A DNA stretch of 64,000 nt from assembly GCA_027068075.1 (NCBI GenBank), contig JAMOUJ010000005.1:310001-374000 (forward strand), read 5' to 3'. The position numbers and the translations under genes were made by a program. Of the stretch, positions 41,081 through 50,609 are shown piece by piece; within the stretch, counting starts at the first letter, position 1, and every line of letters begins with the position of its first letter. Under the pieces are notes generated by a model. It made no database searches. It was not told where the DNA came from and saw only the letters and a program-made list of their open reading frames with translations. Source of the stretch: Candidatus Aminicenantota bacterium. Its GTDB lineage: Bacteria; Acidobacteriota; Aminicenantia; S016-38.

Positions 41081-42900
41081 TGGACACGGATGTGGTGGTA
41101 GTGGGCGCAGGCCACGCGGGAATAGAGGCCGCCTACGCTTCGGCGAAGATGGGAATGCAGACCCTCCTGGTGACCATCCACCTGGAGACGGTGGGGCAGA
41201 TGTCCTGCAACCCCTCCATAGGAGGAACCGCCAAGGGGCAGTTGGTGAGGGAAATAGACGCCATGGGCGGTGTCATGGGGAGGATCGGGGACAGGTGCGG
41301 AATCCACTACAAACTCTTGAACAGAAGAAAGGGACCGGCCATCCAGGCCCCCAGGGCCCAGGAGGACAAGGCTTGTTACCGCCTTGCCATGAAGCATTTT
41401 TTAGAGGGGGTGAAAAACCTCGTCCTCTACCAGGGAATAGTAACCTCCATCATGGTCCAGGGAGGCAAAACGGTGGGGGTAGAAACCCTGGAGGGGATAA
41501 AAATCCGGGCCGGGGTGGTGGTCCTGGCCACCGGAACCTTCCTCAACGGCCTGATCCACATAGGGGAAAACCACTATCCCTCCGGCAGGGCCAACGAACC
41601 CGCCGCCATAGAACTTTCCCGTAGCCTGAAATCCCTGGGCTTTAAAATGGGAAGGCTCAAGACCGGCACTCCCATGAGAATTCACGCCGACACCATAGAT
41701 TATTCCAAGTTTGAAGTTCAGGAGGGGGACAAGGAGCCCGTTCCTCTGAGTTTCTGGACCGAAAGGGTGGAGAACAGAATAGTTTGCTATCTGGGCCACA
41801 CCAACGAAAGGGTCCACGAAATCATACGGAAAAACCTCCATCGCTCGGCCCTCTACAGCGGCAAAATCGTGGGGATCGGCCCCAGGTATTGTCCTTCCAT
41901 AGAGGACAAGATCGTTAAATTTCCCCAACACAAGAGGCACCACATTTTTCTGGAGCCCGAAGGCCTTGAAACCAAAGAGGTTTACGCCAACGGACTCTCC
42001 TCATCCCTCCCCTACGAAGTTCAGGAGGAGTTTATGCGGGCCATACCGGGGCTGGAAAACGCCGTAATGATGAGGCCGGGCTACGCCATAGAATACGATT
42101 TCATCCATCCCACCCAGTTAAGGCCCACCCTGGAAACCCTATCCGTGGAGAACCTGTTTCTGGCCGGTCAGATAAACGGCACCTCCGGATACGAAGAAGC
42201 GGCGGGTCAGGGCCTTTTAGCCGGAATAAACGCCGCCCTGAAACTCAAGGGAAAGCCCTCTTTTACCCTCCCCCGGGAGATTTCCTACATTGGAGTTATG
42301 GTGGAGGACCTGATCACCCAGGGGGTGGACGAACCCTACAGACTGTTTACCTCCAGGGCGGAAAGAAGGCTTTACCTTCGGGCCGATAATGCGGACCTGA
42401 GGCTGACCCCCCTGGCCTGGGAATTGGGACTTATCGGCCAGGAGGATTACGAGGAGTTCTTGAAGAGGAAGGAAAGAAGGGAAAGGGCCAGGGCCTATCT
42501 TTTCACCAGGAAGATAGGGGAAACCACCGTCGCCCAGGCCTTTTCCTCTAAAAAGATCTCCCTGGAGAAGGCCCTATCCTTCCTCCCCGAAGAACTGAAG
42601 CCCAGAAACCAGGACGAGGCCAGATTTCTGGATGCGGAGATGCGCTACAGCGGATATTTGGAAAAGGAGGTCCGGGTGGCCCAGCGGCTGAAAAGGGAAG
42701 AGGCCCTGGAAATACCCCCGGACCTGGATCCATATTCCGTGGAGGGGCTCTCCAACGAACTGAAGGAAAAAATGGTCAGATACAAACCCACCAACATAAG
42801 GGAAGCCAGAAAAATCCCCGGCATGACCCCGGCGGCCCTTACCCTTCTAATAGGGAAAATAAAGGAATGGAAAAAAGGGAAAGATTTGAAAAAATCCTGA
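41077..42900 (+). CDS. mnmG: tRNA uridine-5-carboxymethylaminomethyl modification enzyme MnmG
   Basis: A 607-residue FAD enzyme that forms the MnmEG complex. It has the Rossmann motif VVVGAGHAGIEAAYASAKMG, CNPSIGG, GRLKTGTP, the LAGQINGTSGYEEAAGQG block and a helical C-terminal domain that contacts MnmE and tRNA. Two adjacent ATG codons are available (41077 and 41080); the first forms an ATGA overlap with the mnmE stop. It overlaps rsmG by 34 nt. Confidence 0.96.
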   Translation: MMDTDVVVVGAGHAGIEAAYASAKMGMQTLLVTIHLETVGQMSCNPSIGGTAKGQLVREIDAMGGVMGRIGDRCGIHYKLLNRRKGPAIQAPRAQEDKACYRLAMKHFLEGVKNLVLYQGIVTSIMVQGGKTVGVETLEGIKIRAGVVVLATGTFLNGLIHIGENHYPSGRANEPAAIELSRSLKSLGFKMGRLKTGTPMRIHADTIDYSKFEVQEGDKEPVPLSFWTERVENRIVCYLGHTNERVHEIIRKNLHRSALYSGKIVGIGPRYCPSIEDKIVKFPQHKRHHIFLEPEGLETKEVYANGLSSSLPYEVQEEFMRAIPGLENAVMMRPGYAIEYDFIHPTQLRPTLETLSVENLFLAGQINGTSGYEEAAGQGLLAGINAALKLKGKPSFTLPREISYIGVMVEDLITQGVDEPYRLFTSRAERRLYLRADNADLRLTPLAWELGLIGQEDYEEFLKRKERRERARAYLFTRKIGETTVAQAFSSKKISLEKALSFLPEELKPRNQDEARFLDAEMRYSGYLEKEVRVAQRLKREEALEIPPDLDPYSVEGLSNELKEKMVRYKPTNIREARKIPGMTPAALTLLIGKIKEWKKGKDLKKS

Positions 42901-43436
42901 GGGAAGAGAACCAGAAAACAAATCTCATTTCCCGGAGGAGTTTTGAATCCACCCTGAACTATCTCTGGGCTCTCTCGGAGTTCATCCTGAAAACTCTGGA
43001 ACCCTTTTCTTCCTTGGTGGACATAGGAAGCGGAGCGGGCTTTCCGGGCCTGGCCATAAAAATTATGGCCCCGGAAAAAAGAGTTATCCTGGTGGAGCCC
43101 CGGCGCAAAAAGGCCGAATTTCTCCGGAGGGTTCAACGGGAACTGAACCTGGAAAACCTGGAAATTCTGGAGGGAGATTTTCTTTTATTTCACAAAAAAT
43201 ACTGCCATGAGCGGATAGATTTTCTGGTCTCCATGGGGGTGAAAAAAAAGGAAAGTTTTATAAGGGAAGATTGCGGAAACATAGTAAAGGGCTACTGCTT
43301 CGTCACGGGAAAGGAGGAGGTGGAAAGACTCCTTAACCACAGGAAGGTAAAAAAGTATAATACAGAGGTAAAAAAGATTCCTGGAAGGGATCGGCTTTTT
43401 CTGCTTATAATTAGAAAACCATGGGAAAAATTTTAG
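42867..43436 (+). CDS. rsmG: 16S rRNA (guanine527-N7)-methyltransferase
   Basis: A 189-residue SAM-dependent methyltransferase of the RsmG/GidB family. It shows ENQKTNLISRR at the N-terminus, VDIGSGAGFPGLAIKI for SAM binding, and VEPRRKKAEFLRRVQREL. The start overlaps mnmG by 34 nt and the end overlaps parA by 16 nt, keeping the standard mnmG-rsmG-parA-parB order. It is slightly shorter than the E. coli protein (207 residues). Confidence 0.94.
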   Translation: MEKRERFEKILREENQKTNLISRRSFESTLNYLWALSEFILKTLEPFSSLVDIGSGAGFPGLAIKIMAPEKRVILVEPRRKKAEFLRRVQRELNLENLEILEGDFLLFHKKYCHERIDFLVSMGVKKKESFIREDCGNIVKGYCFVTGKEEVERLLNHRKVKKYNTEVKKIPGRDRLFLLIIRKPWEKF

Positions 43437-44179
43437 CCATAGCCAATCAGAAGGGTGGAGTAGGAAAAACCACCACCGCCGTCAACCTGGGCGCTTCCCT
43501 GGCCCTGGCGGAAAAGAGGGTCCTCATAATTGACATGGACCCCCAGGGAAATGCCACCACCGCCGCCGGCCTCAACAAAAAGAAGGAGCCGGTTTCCGTG
43601 GCGGAGGTTCTGCTTCAAAACCTACCGTGGCAGGATGCCATCAGGGACACCGAAATAAAATTCTTGAAGATAGTCCCCTCCAACCCCTCCATGCACACTG
43701 CAGAACTGAGGATGATGGAAATGGAAAGAGGGGAATTGCTCCTTAAAAAAAGGGTGGAAGAGGTGGAGGAGGAGTTTGACTTCATAATTCTGGACTGCCC
43801 CCCTTCCATGGGCTACCTTACCCTGAACGCCCTGGTGGCGGCCCATTCGGTAATAATCCCCCTCCAAAGCGAGTACCTGGCCATGGAAGGACTCTCGGAA
43901 ATCCTTTCCCTGATAAAAAGGGTTAAAAACAAAATAAACCCTCGCCTGGAAATAGAGGGGATCCTGATAACCATGCACGACGAGAGAACCATCCTCGCAA
44001 GACAGGTAGAGGAGGAAGCCAGAAAATACTTTCCTAAAAAGGTTTTTCGCACGGTGATCCCCCGGAATATACGCCTCAGCGAGGCCCCCAGTTATGGAAA
44101 ACCCATAGTGCTTTATGATATAAAATCAAAGGGAGCCCAGGCTTACCTAAATTTAGCAAAGGAGATTTTAAGGAGATGA
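43421..44179 (+). CDS. parA: Chromosome-partitioning ATPase ParA (Soj)
   Basis: A 252-residue Walker-type ATPase: deviant Walker A KGGVGKTTT near residue 10, DMDPQGNAT, and DCPPSMGYLTLNAL. It lacks the N-terminal DNA-binding extension of plasmid ParA, as chromosomal Soj proteins do. ATP-bound dimers coat the nucleoid and move ParB-parS complexes. It is coupled to parB by ATGA. A perfect parS lies 5.7 kb downstream and a weaker site 4.3 kb upstream. Confidence 0.96.
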   Translation: MGKILAIANQKGGVGKTTTAVNLGASLALAEKRVLIIDMDPQGNATTAAGLNKKKEPVSVAEVLLQNLPWQDAIRDTEIKFLKIVPSNPSMHTAELRMMEMERGELLLKKRVEEVEEEFDFIILDCPPSMGYLTLNALVAAHSVIIPLQSEYLAMEGLSEILSLIKRVKNKINPRLEIEGILITMHDERTILARQVEEEARKYFPKKVFRTVIPRNIRLSEAPSYGKPIVLYDIKSKGAQAYLNLAKEILRR

Positions 44180-44967
44180 AACGGGGTTTAGGAAAGGGCT
44201 TAATGGACCTTCTGGAGGCTCCAGAAGGAGAATTTATCCACCTGAATGTTTCCCTGATAAAGCCCAATCCCTTTCAGCCCAGAAGGGAGTTTAAAAACCT
44301 GGACCAGTTGGCGGAATCCATAAAGAAGAACGGGGTTCTGCAGCCGGTGCTGGTCAGGAAGGTCAACGGGGAATACTATCTGGTGGCGGGGGAAAGGCGG
44401 TGGCGGGCGGCCATAAAGGCTGGATTGGAGAGGATTCCCGCCATTGTAAAGGATGTCTCCGACGAGCAGGCGGCAGCCATGGCCCTGATAGAAAACACCC
44501 TCAGGGAAGATCTTTCCCCTCTGGAGATCGCCGAAGACCTGGAAAAACTCAGGGAAAAATTCAACCTCTCCCACGAGGAGTTGGCCCAAATATCCGGAAT
44601 GGACAGGTCTTCTGTGACCAATTTCCTTCGCCTCCTGCGCCTGCCGGAAAAGATCAAAAAAGCCCTCCATCGCGGAGAGATAAGCATGGGACAGGCCCGG
44701 GCCCTCCTCTCCATTGAGGATCCGGAAAAACAAATGGAAGTCTTTGAGCGCATAAAGAGAAGGAACATGACGGTAAGGGAGGTGGAAGAACTGGTGAGAA
44801 GGGAGAAAAAACACAGGGAGCGAAAATTTTCGCAAATAGAGGAGGAAATTTCCAGGGCCCTGGGGACCAAGGTAACCATAGGGCGGAGGGTGCTGAAGAT
44901 ATACTTCAGAGATCAGGAGGAACTGGAAAGGATCCTTCTGACGCTCCAGGGAGGAAAAAATGCCTGA
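44176..44967 (+). CDS. parB: Chromosome-partitioning protein ParB (Spo0J)
   Basis: A 263-residue CTPase clamp that loads at parS. The N-terminal domain includes NPFQPRREF, LVAGERRWRAA (the GERRxR CTP-binding motif) and ALIENTLREDLSPLEIA. A helix-turn-helix follows (LAQISGMDRSSVTNFLRLLRLP), and a C-terminal dimerisation segment ends the protein. It overlaps parA by ATGA and the bactofilin gene by 8 nt. Confidence 0.96.
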   Translation: MKRGLGKGLMDLLEAPEGEFIHLNVSLIKPNPFQPRREFKNLDQLAESIKKNGVLQPVLVRKVNGEYYLVAGERRWRAAIKAGLERIPAIVKDVSDEQAAAMALIENTLREDLSPLEIAEDLEKLREKFNLSHEELAQISGMDRSSVTNFLRLLRLPEKIKKALHRGEISMGQARALLSIEDPEKQMEVFERIKRRNMTVREVEELVRREKKHRERKFSQIEEEISRALGTKVTIGRRVLKIYFRDQEELERILLTLQGGKNA

Positions 44968-45328
44968 GACACCCTTCAGGGCCTACATAGACGAAGGCAT
45001 GGAGATAACCGGGGACATAAGGGCCAGAAATCCCGTGAGGATTGACGGAAAGATAAAGGGAAATGTTTACAGTTCTTCCGATGTGATAATAGGCATCAAG
45101 GGAAGTGTGGAAGGAAAGGTTTTCGGAAAGGAGTTGATCATCAGCGGCCGGGTAAAGGGAAAGGTTCTGGCCAGGGAAAGGGTAAACCTGGAGGCCAGCG
45201 CCAGGCTGGAGGCCGAGATAATAACCCCTATTCTCTCCATCAAGGACGGCGCCATTATCCGGGGAGGGGCCAGGGTGCTTCCCAAGCCGGAGGTGGAAAA
45301 GGAGATTGACCGGGAATGGAAGTCTTAG
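44960..45328 (+). CDS. Bactofilin
   Basis: A 122-residue protein with the bactofilin beta-helix core of repeated short strands rich in Gly, Val and Ile (GDIRARNPVRIDGKIKGNV; GKELIISGRVKGKVLARERV). Bactofilins polymerise without nucleotide into filaments that position cell-wall, polar or chromosome-segregation factors. The gene overlaps parB by 8 nt and kdsB by 13 nt. Bactofilin-parAB linkage is known from Myxococcus (BacNOP with ParABC), so a role as scaffold for the ParABS system is a reasonable inference. Confidence 0.92.
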   Translation: MPETPFRAYIDEGMEITGDIRARNPVRIDGKIKGNVYSSSDVIIGIKGSVEGKVFGKELIISGRVKGKVLARERVNLEASARLEAEIITPILSIKDGAIIRGGARVLPKPEVEKEIDREWKS

Positions 45329-46023
45329 GGGTTATTCCTGCCCGGGAGGGTTCTACGAGACTAAAGGGAAAGCCCCTGGTGGACCTCTGCGGCAGACCTC
45401 TCATTCTATGGACCCTAAAAGGAGCCCGACAGGCGAAAAAATTAACCAGGGTGGTGGTGGCCACGGATTCGGAGAAAATAAAAGAGGTGGTGGAAGGGGC
45501 CGGAGGAGAAGCCATTATGACTTCCCCCCATCACAGAAGCGGGACGGAAAGGCTTGGGGAAGTGGCCCAAAATATCCACTACCAGGGGTACTTAAACATT
45601 CAGGCCGACGAACCCATGATAAAGGGGGAGGCCTTGGACCTGCTGGTGGAGGAACTGGAAAGGGGAGAGGACTTCGTAAGCCTTTACGGTGAACTCCATC
45701 CGGAGGAGGCGGAGGACCCCAACACCGTCAAGGTGGTTCTGGATGAGGAGGGGTATTCCCTCTATTTCTCCCGATCGCCCGTGCCCTTCCGGGGCCCCTA
45801 CCTCAAGCACATCGGCATTTACGGCTTCCGCAGAGAAGCCCTTATGTGGTTTCTCTCCAGGGATCCCTCGCCCCTGGAAGCGAGTGAAGGCCTTGAACAA
45901 ATGAGGATCCTTTATTACGGGAAAAAAATAAAAATGGTGCCCTGGAAGGAACCCACCGTATCCGTGGATACCCAGAAGGACCTTATAAAACTTCGGGAGG
46001 TGCTCTGTGGGAAAGCAGACTAA
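45316..46023 (+). CDS. kdsB: 3-deoxy-manno-octulosonate cytidylyltransferase
   Basis: A 235-residue nucleotidyltransferase that activates Kdo with CTP for lipopolysaccharide core synthesis. It has [41 protein letters not shown] and IQADEPMI. It overlaps the bactofilin and pyrG genes by 13 and 17 nt. The next gene makes its CTP, and kdsA, kdsD and kdsC follow, so the pathway from ribulose 5-phosphate to CMP-Kdo is contiguous here. Confidence 0.95.
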   Translation: MEVLGVIPAREGSTRLKGKPLVDLCGRPLILWTLKGARQAKKLTRVVVATDSEKIKEVVEGAGGEAIMTSPHHRSGTERLGEVAQNIHYQGYLNIQADEPMIKGEALDLLVEELERGEDFVSLYGELHPEEAEDPNTVKVVLDEEGYSLYFSRSPVPFRGPYLKHIGIYGFRREALMWFLSRDPSPLEASEGLEQMRILYYGKKIKMVPWKEPTVSVDTQKDLIKLREVLCGKAD

Positions 46024-47620
46024 ATTTATCTTCGTAACAGGGGGGGTCCTTTCATCCCTCGGAAAGGGTGTGGCCGCCGCCAGTATAGGAGCCCTCATGG
46101 AAGCCCACGGACTCACCATCTCAATGCAGAAAATAGATCCCTATCTCAATGTGGACCCCGGAACCATGAGTCCCTTTCAGCACGGAGAAGTTTTCGTCAC
46201 CGAAGACGGAGCCGAAACGGACCTGGACCTGGGGCATTACGAGAGATTCACCACCATACAGACCACCAGGGACAGCAATTTCACCGCAGGAAAAATCTAC
46301 TGGTCCATAATAAACAAGGAAAGGAGGGGAGATTACCTGGGCAAAACCGTTCAGGTAATTCCCCATGTAACCGACGAAATAAAATCCGCCATTAGAAGGT
46401 TTTACGGGGAAGTGGACATATCCATAGTGGAAATCGGGGGAACCGTAGGGGACATAGAGAGCCTCCCCTTCCTGGAAGCCATAAGGCAAATTGGGCTGGA
46501 AGAGGGCCCGGAAAATGTGGTCTATGTGCACCTGACCCTGGTTCCCTTTATCCCCACCTCCGGAGAACTTAAGACCAAGCCCACCCAGCACTCGGTCAAG
46601 GAACTCCGGGCCATAGGTATTCAGCCGGATTTTCTCCTTTGCCGCAGCGACAGGGACCTCCCCCAGGAAATAAAGGCGAAGATCGCCCTTTTCTCCAATG
46701 TAAGGGAGGAAAATGTAATATCTGCCAGGGATGTCAGGACCATATACGAAATCCCCCTGAACTTCCACAAGGAAGGGCTGGACCAGAAGATCCTTGAAAA
46801 ACTACACCTCCCCCGCAGAGAACCGGACCTCAGGAAATGGGAGGACTTCATACGGAAGGTGAAAAACCTTAAGGAAGACCTGGAAATAACCATGGTGGGG
46901 AAGTATGTTAAATTGAAGGATTCCTACAAGAGTTTGAACGAAGCCCTCTTTCACGCAGGCGTAGCCAACGGCGTGAGGGTGGTCCAGAGATGGGTGGAGG
47001 CGGAGGACATCCTGGAGCAGGGCCCGGAAAAAATTCTGAAAGATTCCCTGGCGATTCTGGTTCCCGGGGGATTTGGGGAAAGGGGTATAGAGGGAATGAT
47101 AAGGGCGGTCCAATTCGCCCGGGAAAGAAAAATTCCTTACTTCGGCATATGCTTGGGAATGCAGGTGGCCACCATAGAATTTGCCAGGAATGTGGCGGGC
47201 CTTAAGCGGGCCAACAGCGAAGAATTTGACGAAACCTCCCCCCACAAGGTTTTAATAATGCTTCCTAACCTGAGAGGAGTGCGTCAGATGGGGGGGACCA
47301 TGAGGCTGGGGGCCTACAAGTGCAAAATCTCCAGGCCTTCCTTTGCATATTCGGCCTACGGAAAGGATGTGATATACGAAAGGCATCGCCACAGATACGA
47401 GTTCAACCCCGACTACAGGGAAAAACTTGAAAAAAGCGGCCTGAAAATAACCGGAACCCATCCCGAATCCGGCCTGGTGGAGATCATTGAGAACCACGAC
47501 CACCCCTGGTTTCTGGGATGCCAGTTCCATCCGGAGTTTAAATCTACCCCCTTTAACCCCCATCCCCTCTTCGTCTCATTTGTAAGGGCCGCTCTGAGGA
47601 GAAAGAAGGGTGAGATTTAG
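46007..47620 (+). CDS. pyrG: CTP synthase
   Basis: A 537-residue enzyme that aminates UTP to CTP with glutamine and ATP. The synthase domain begins [27 protein letters not shown]. The C-terminal glutaminase domain has the nucleophile Cys in FGICLGMQ, and His/Glu in the [10 protein letters not shown] region. The start codon is GTG at 46007 inside kdsB. The overlap with kdsA is 11 nt. pyrG next to kds genes is a common Gram-negative arrangement. Confidence 0.96.
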   Translation: MGKQTKFIFVTGGVLSSLGKGVAAASIGALMEAHGLTISMQKIDPYLNVDPGTMSPFQHGEVFVTEDGAETDLDLGHYERFTTIQTTRDSNFTAGKIYWSIINKERRGDYLGKTVQVIPHVTDEIKSAIRRFYGEVDISIVEIGGTVGDIESLPFLEAIRQIGLEEGPENVVYVHLTLVPFIPTSGELKTKPTQHSVKELRAIGIQPDFLLCRSDRDLPQEIKAKIALFSNVREENVISARDVRTIYEIPLNFHKEGLDQKILEKLHLPRREPDLRKWEDFIRKVKNLKEDLEITMVGKYVKLKDSYKSLNEALFHAGVANGVRVVQRWVEAEDILEQGPEKILKDSLAILVPGGFGERGIEGMIRAVQFARERKIPYFGICLGMQVATIEFARNVAGLKRANSEEFDETSPHKVLIMLPNLRGVRQMGGTMRLGAYKCKISRPSFAYSAYGKDVIYERHRHRYEFNPDYREKLEKSGLKITGTHPESGLVEIIENHDHPWFLGCQFHPEFKSTPFNPHPLFVSFVRAALRRKKGEI

Positions 47621-48419
47621 AATAGGAAACATCCAGGTTCCTTCGGACCCCTTCTTCCTCATAGCCGGTCCCTGCGTTCTGGAAGACCTTTCCCTGGCCA
47701 TGGATGTGGCCCTTTTTATGAAGGAACTTACCGAAAGACTCGCCATACCTTACATCTTCAAGGCCTCCTTTGATAAGGCCAACAGGACTTCCCTTTCCTC
47801 CTTCCGCGGTCCGGGCCTGGAAAAGGGTCTGGAAATGCTGGGCAGGATAAAGGAAGAGGCAGGGGTGCCTATAACCACCGACTTCCACGAGCCATGGCAG
47901 GCGGAGAAGGTGGCGGAGGTGGTGGACCTGCTTCAGGTGCCCGCATTTCTTTCCCGCCAGACGGACATGCTCCTGGCCGCAGGAAGGACGGGGAAACCGG
48001 TAAGCGTGAAGAAGGGCCAGTTTTTGGCCCCCTGGGACATGAAAAGGGTGGTGGAAAAAATAGAGAGCACCGGCAACAAAAAAATAGTCCTCATTGAAAG
48101 AGGGACCTTTTTCGGCTACGGAAACCTGGTGGTGGACTTTCGTTCCATCCCCATAATGAAGGAGACGGGCTACCCGGTGGTGATTGACGCCACCCATTCA
48201 GTCCAGAAACCCTCCGCCCGGGGCAATGCCTCCGGAGGAGAGGCCCGGTTCATAGAGACCATGGCCAGGGCCGGATTGGCCGCCGGGGCCCAGGGAGTTT
48301 TCATGGAAGTTCATCCGGCCCCGGATAAGGCTCTTTCCGACGGCCCCAATTCTCTGCCCCTTTCCCGGGTTGAGGAACTTCTCCAGGAACTTCTAAGACT
48401 CTGGGAGGCGCTGAAATGA
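47610..48419 (+). CDS. kdsA: 3-deoxy-8-phosphooctulonate synthase
   Basis: A 269-residue aldolase-type enzyme that condenses PEP with arabinose 5-phosphate to Kdo 8-phosphate. Landmarks are [51 protein letters not shown] and DATHSVQKP. The DKANRTS loop lacks an obvious metal Cys, so its metal dependence is not assigned. Translation starts at GTG and overlaps pyrG. The ATGA overlap with kdsD continues the chain of coupled genes. Confidence 0.95.
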   Translation: MRFRIGNIQVPSDPFFLIAGPCVLEDLSLAMDVALFMKELTERLAIPYIFKASFDKANRTSLSSFRGPGLEKGLEMLGRIKEEAGVPITTDFHEPWQAEKVAEVVDLLQVPAFLSRQTDMLLAAGRTGKPVSVKKGQFLAPWDMKRVVEKIESTGNKKIVLIERGTFFGYGNLVVDFRSIPIMKETGYPVVIDATHSVQKPSARGNASGGEARFIETMARAGLAAGAQGVFMEVHPAPDKALSDGPNSLPLSRVEELLQELLRLWEALK

Positions 48420-49375
48420 ATTTGCTGGAAGAGGCAAAAAGGGTTCTTTCCACAGAGGAGGAAGCCCTAAAGTTCGTCAGGGAAAACCTGGGAGAGGAGT
48501 TTTGCCGGGCGGTGGAGGAAATTTTCAGGTGCCAGGGGAAGGTAGTCCTTACCGGAATAGGAAAATCGGGCCTGGTGGCCCGGAAGATTTCCGCCACCCT
48601 TTCCTCCACAGGCACACCCTCCATCTTCATTCACGCCGCCGAGGCGGTTCACGGAGACCTGGGAACGCTATCCCCCCAGGACATAATCCTGGCGGTTTCC
48701 TACAGCGGAGAGAGTGAGGAAATAAAGAGGCTGGTTTACTTCGTTAAAAGACTGGGTTTTAAACTCATTTCCATAACAGGAAATCCGAACTCCACCCTAG
48801 GTAGAAATTCGGACATCGTGATCAACGCCAGGGTTCCCAGGGAAGCATCTCCCTTCGGCATGGTTCCCACATCCTCCACCACCGCCGCCATGGCCCTGGG
48901 GGATGCCCTGGCGGTAGCCCTCATGATAAAAAGGAATTTCGGCCAGGACGATTTTGCCAGGTTTCATCCCGGCGGGGCCCTGGGGAAAAAACTCCTTAAA
49001 GTGGGGGATCTCATGCACCGGGGAGAAGAACTGCCGGTGGTTCACGAAGATGCCCTCCTCCAGGAGGTGGTGGAGGAGATAAGCCGCAAGGGTTTTGGAA
49101 CCACCGCCGTGGTGGACAGGGACGGAAGACTGGTGGGCATTATCACCGACGGGGACCTTCGGAGGGCTCTACTCAGGGACGGGAAGATATTTGAAAAAAG
49201 GGCTCATCAGATAATGACCCGCAATCCCATTACCATAGGAAGGGAAGAACTGGCCTCCCGGGCCCTGAAGATAATGGAAGACAAAAAAATAACTTGCCTT
49301 CTGGTCCCGGACGAAGAGGGAAAACTGGAGGGCCTCCTTCACCTCCACGACCTATGGAGAACGGAGTTGTTCTGA
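48416..49375 (+). CDS. kdsD: Arabinose-5-phosphate isomerase (KdsD/KpsF)
   Basis: A 319-residue enzyme that converts ribulose 5-phosphate to arabinose 5-phosphate. The N-terminal SIS domain has TGIGKSGLVARKISATLSST and HAAEAVHGDLG. Two CBS domains follow from residue about 205 (LMHRGEELPVV; ITDGDLRRAL; IMTRNPITI). Length and layout are those of full KdsD rather than truncated SIS-only forms. It links to kdsC through a TGATG overlap. rpe at 30 kb interconverts its substrate. Confidence 0.94.
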   Translation: MNLLEEAKRVLSTEEEALKFVRENLGEEFCRAVEEIFRCQGKVVLTGIGKSGLVARKISATLSSTGTPSIFIHAAEAVHGDLGTLSPQDIILAVSYSGESEEIKRLVYFVKRLGFKLISITGNPNSTLGRNSDIVINARVPREASPFGMVPTSSTTAAMALGDALAVALMIKRNFGQDDFARFHPGGALGKKLLKVGDLMHRGEELPVVHEDALLQEVVEEISRKGFGTTAVVDRDGRLVGIITDGDLRRALLRDGKIFEKRAHQIMTRNPITIGREELASRALKIMEDKKITCLLVPDEEGKLEGLLHLHDLWRTELF

Positions 49376-49854
49376 TGAAGATAAAATTGATAGCCGTGGA
49401 TGTGGACGGGACCCTTACCGACGGAAAACTTTATTTCTTTGAAGGCTCCCGGGAACCCGCCAAGGCCTTCAATGTGAAGGACGGCATGGCGGTGCACCTG
49501 GCCCGCCAGGCAGGAATACGAATTGCAATTATTTCCGGCCTTGCTTCCAGGGCAGCGGAGGAAAGGGCCCGAAAACTCGGAATAGAGGAGGCCCACTTCG
49601 GCGTCCGGGACAAAAGGGGGGTCATGGAAAAGATAATGAAAAAATACGGGATAAAAAAGGGTGAAGCGGTCTTTCTGGGGGACGACATTCAGGACATCCC
49701 TGCCATGGAAGCCGCCGGCCTGGGGGTGGCCGTAGGGGATGCCGTGGAAGAGGTAAAGAAAAAGGCCGACCTCATCCTCAGTTCCCGGGGAGGGGAGGGG
49801 GCCCTGAGGGAACTGGTGGAAAAGATTTTGACCAACCATGGATGTTTCACGTGA
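49375..49854 (+). CDS. kdsC: 3-deoxy-manno-octulosonate-8-phosphatase
   Basis: A 159-residue HAD phosphatase that releases Kdo from Kdo 8-phosphate. Motif I is DVDGTLTDG, motif II IISG, and motif IV GDDIQDIPAM. It has no cap domain, as expected for the tetrameric C0-type KdsC. The ATG at 49375 overlaps the kdsD stop and is preferred to in-frame starts further upstream inside kdsD. Its last codons overlap the acyltransferase start, and the shared segment carries a perfect parS palindrome. Confidence 0.94.
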   Translation: MKIKLIAVDVDGTLTDGKLYFFEGSREPAKAFNVKDGMAVHLARQAGIRIAIISGLASRAAEERARKLGIEEAHFGVRDKRGVMEKIMKKYGIKKGEAVFLGDDIQDIPAMEAAGLGVAVGDAVEEVKKKADLILSSRGGEGALRELVEKILTNHGCFT

Positions 49855-50593
49855 AACACCGCCGGACACCCGGTACGTTCTGAGAAGGGAGGGGTCTGCC
49901 CTGAAAAAATACAGGAGGCTGGCCCCCGGGGATGTGGGCCTTCTCCGCTTCCTGTATTACGAGGCGGTTATAACCCTGTTTGCCAACATACCGGGGGCCC
50001 TGGGCTACCTACTCAGGAAACTCTTTTTCCCTCCCCTCTTCAAGAGGTGCGGGAAGGGGGTCGTTTTCGGCCGGGGCATGACCATAAGGAATCCGGCAAA
50101 TATTGAAATAGGCCACGGGGTGGTCTTTGACGATTATGTTCTCCTGGACGGCAAGGGAGGGATCCTAAAAATCGGAGATCGGTGCCTGGTTGCCCGGGGG
50201 GCCACCCTTTCGTGTAAATACGGCGACATAATCCTGGGAAACGATGTAAACATATCAAACAATGTGACCATATACTCCAATCACCGGGTGGAAATAGGAG
50301 ATAAGACCTTTATCGCCGGCCATTGTTATATAGTAGCAGGCGGGGAACATTATTTTGAGGACACAACCATCCCCATCCTTGACCAGGGAATAAAGGAGGG
50401 AAGGGGGGTTAAAATAGAGGGGGATTGCTGGATAGGTGCCGCCACCACCGTTCTGGACGGTACCCACCTGGCCCACGGATGCGTGGTGGGGGCCAGCGCC
50501 CTTTTAAAGGGGGCCTTTGAGCCCTACAGCATAATAGTGGGGATTCCGGGCCGGGTTATCAGGAAAAGGGGGGAAGCATCCACCAATAAGTGA
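49838..50593 (+). CDS. Left-handed beta-helix acyltransferase (hexapeptide repeat)
   Basis: A 251-residue protein with a helical N-terminal part (residues about 20-75) and a C-terminal hexapeptide-repeat domain (IRNPANIEIGHGVVFDDYV; ISNNVTIYSNHRVEIGDKTFI; CWIGAATTVLDGTHLAHGCVVGASALLKG). It resembles O-acetyltransferases of the WbbJ/WcaF/maa type that modify envelope sugars. The first codons are contained in the parS site. It overlaps kdsC by 17 nt, so a role in lipopolysaccharide or exopolysaccharide modification is a reasonable inference. Confidence 0.82.
   Translation: MDVSRETPPDTRYVLRREGSALKKYRRLAPGDVGLLRFLYYEAVITLFANIPGALGYLLRKLFFPPLFKRCGKGVVFGRGMTIRNPANIEIGHGVVFDDYVLLDGKGGILKIGDRCLVARGATLSCKYGDIILGNDVNISNNVTIYSNHRVEIGDKTFIAGHCYIVAGGEHYFEDTTIPILDQGIKEGRGVKIEGDCWIGAATTVLDGTHLAHGCVVGASALLKGAFEPYSIIVGIPGRVIRKRGEASTNK
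49843..49858. promoter_or_regulatory. Perfect parS centromere site
   Basis: TGTTTCACGTGAAACA is an exact 16-bp palindrome identical to the bacterial parS consensus bound by Spo0J/ParB. It lies 5.7 kb downstream of the parA start, in the overlap of kdsC and the acyltransferase gene, and encodes VSRET at residues 3-7 of the latter. Confidence 0.95.
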
Positions 50594-50599
50594 TATAAT
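50594..50599 (+). promoter_or_regulatory. -10 box before the TPR lipoprotein gene, near-leaderless
   Basis: TATAAT begins immediately after the stop of the acyltransferase gene and ends 10 nt before the ATG at 50610. TAAAAT (50599-50604) overlaps it, 5 nt from the ATG. No ribosome-binding site is present. Confidence 0.5.
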
Positions 50600-50609
50600 A
50601 AAATTAGAA

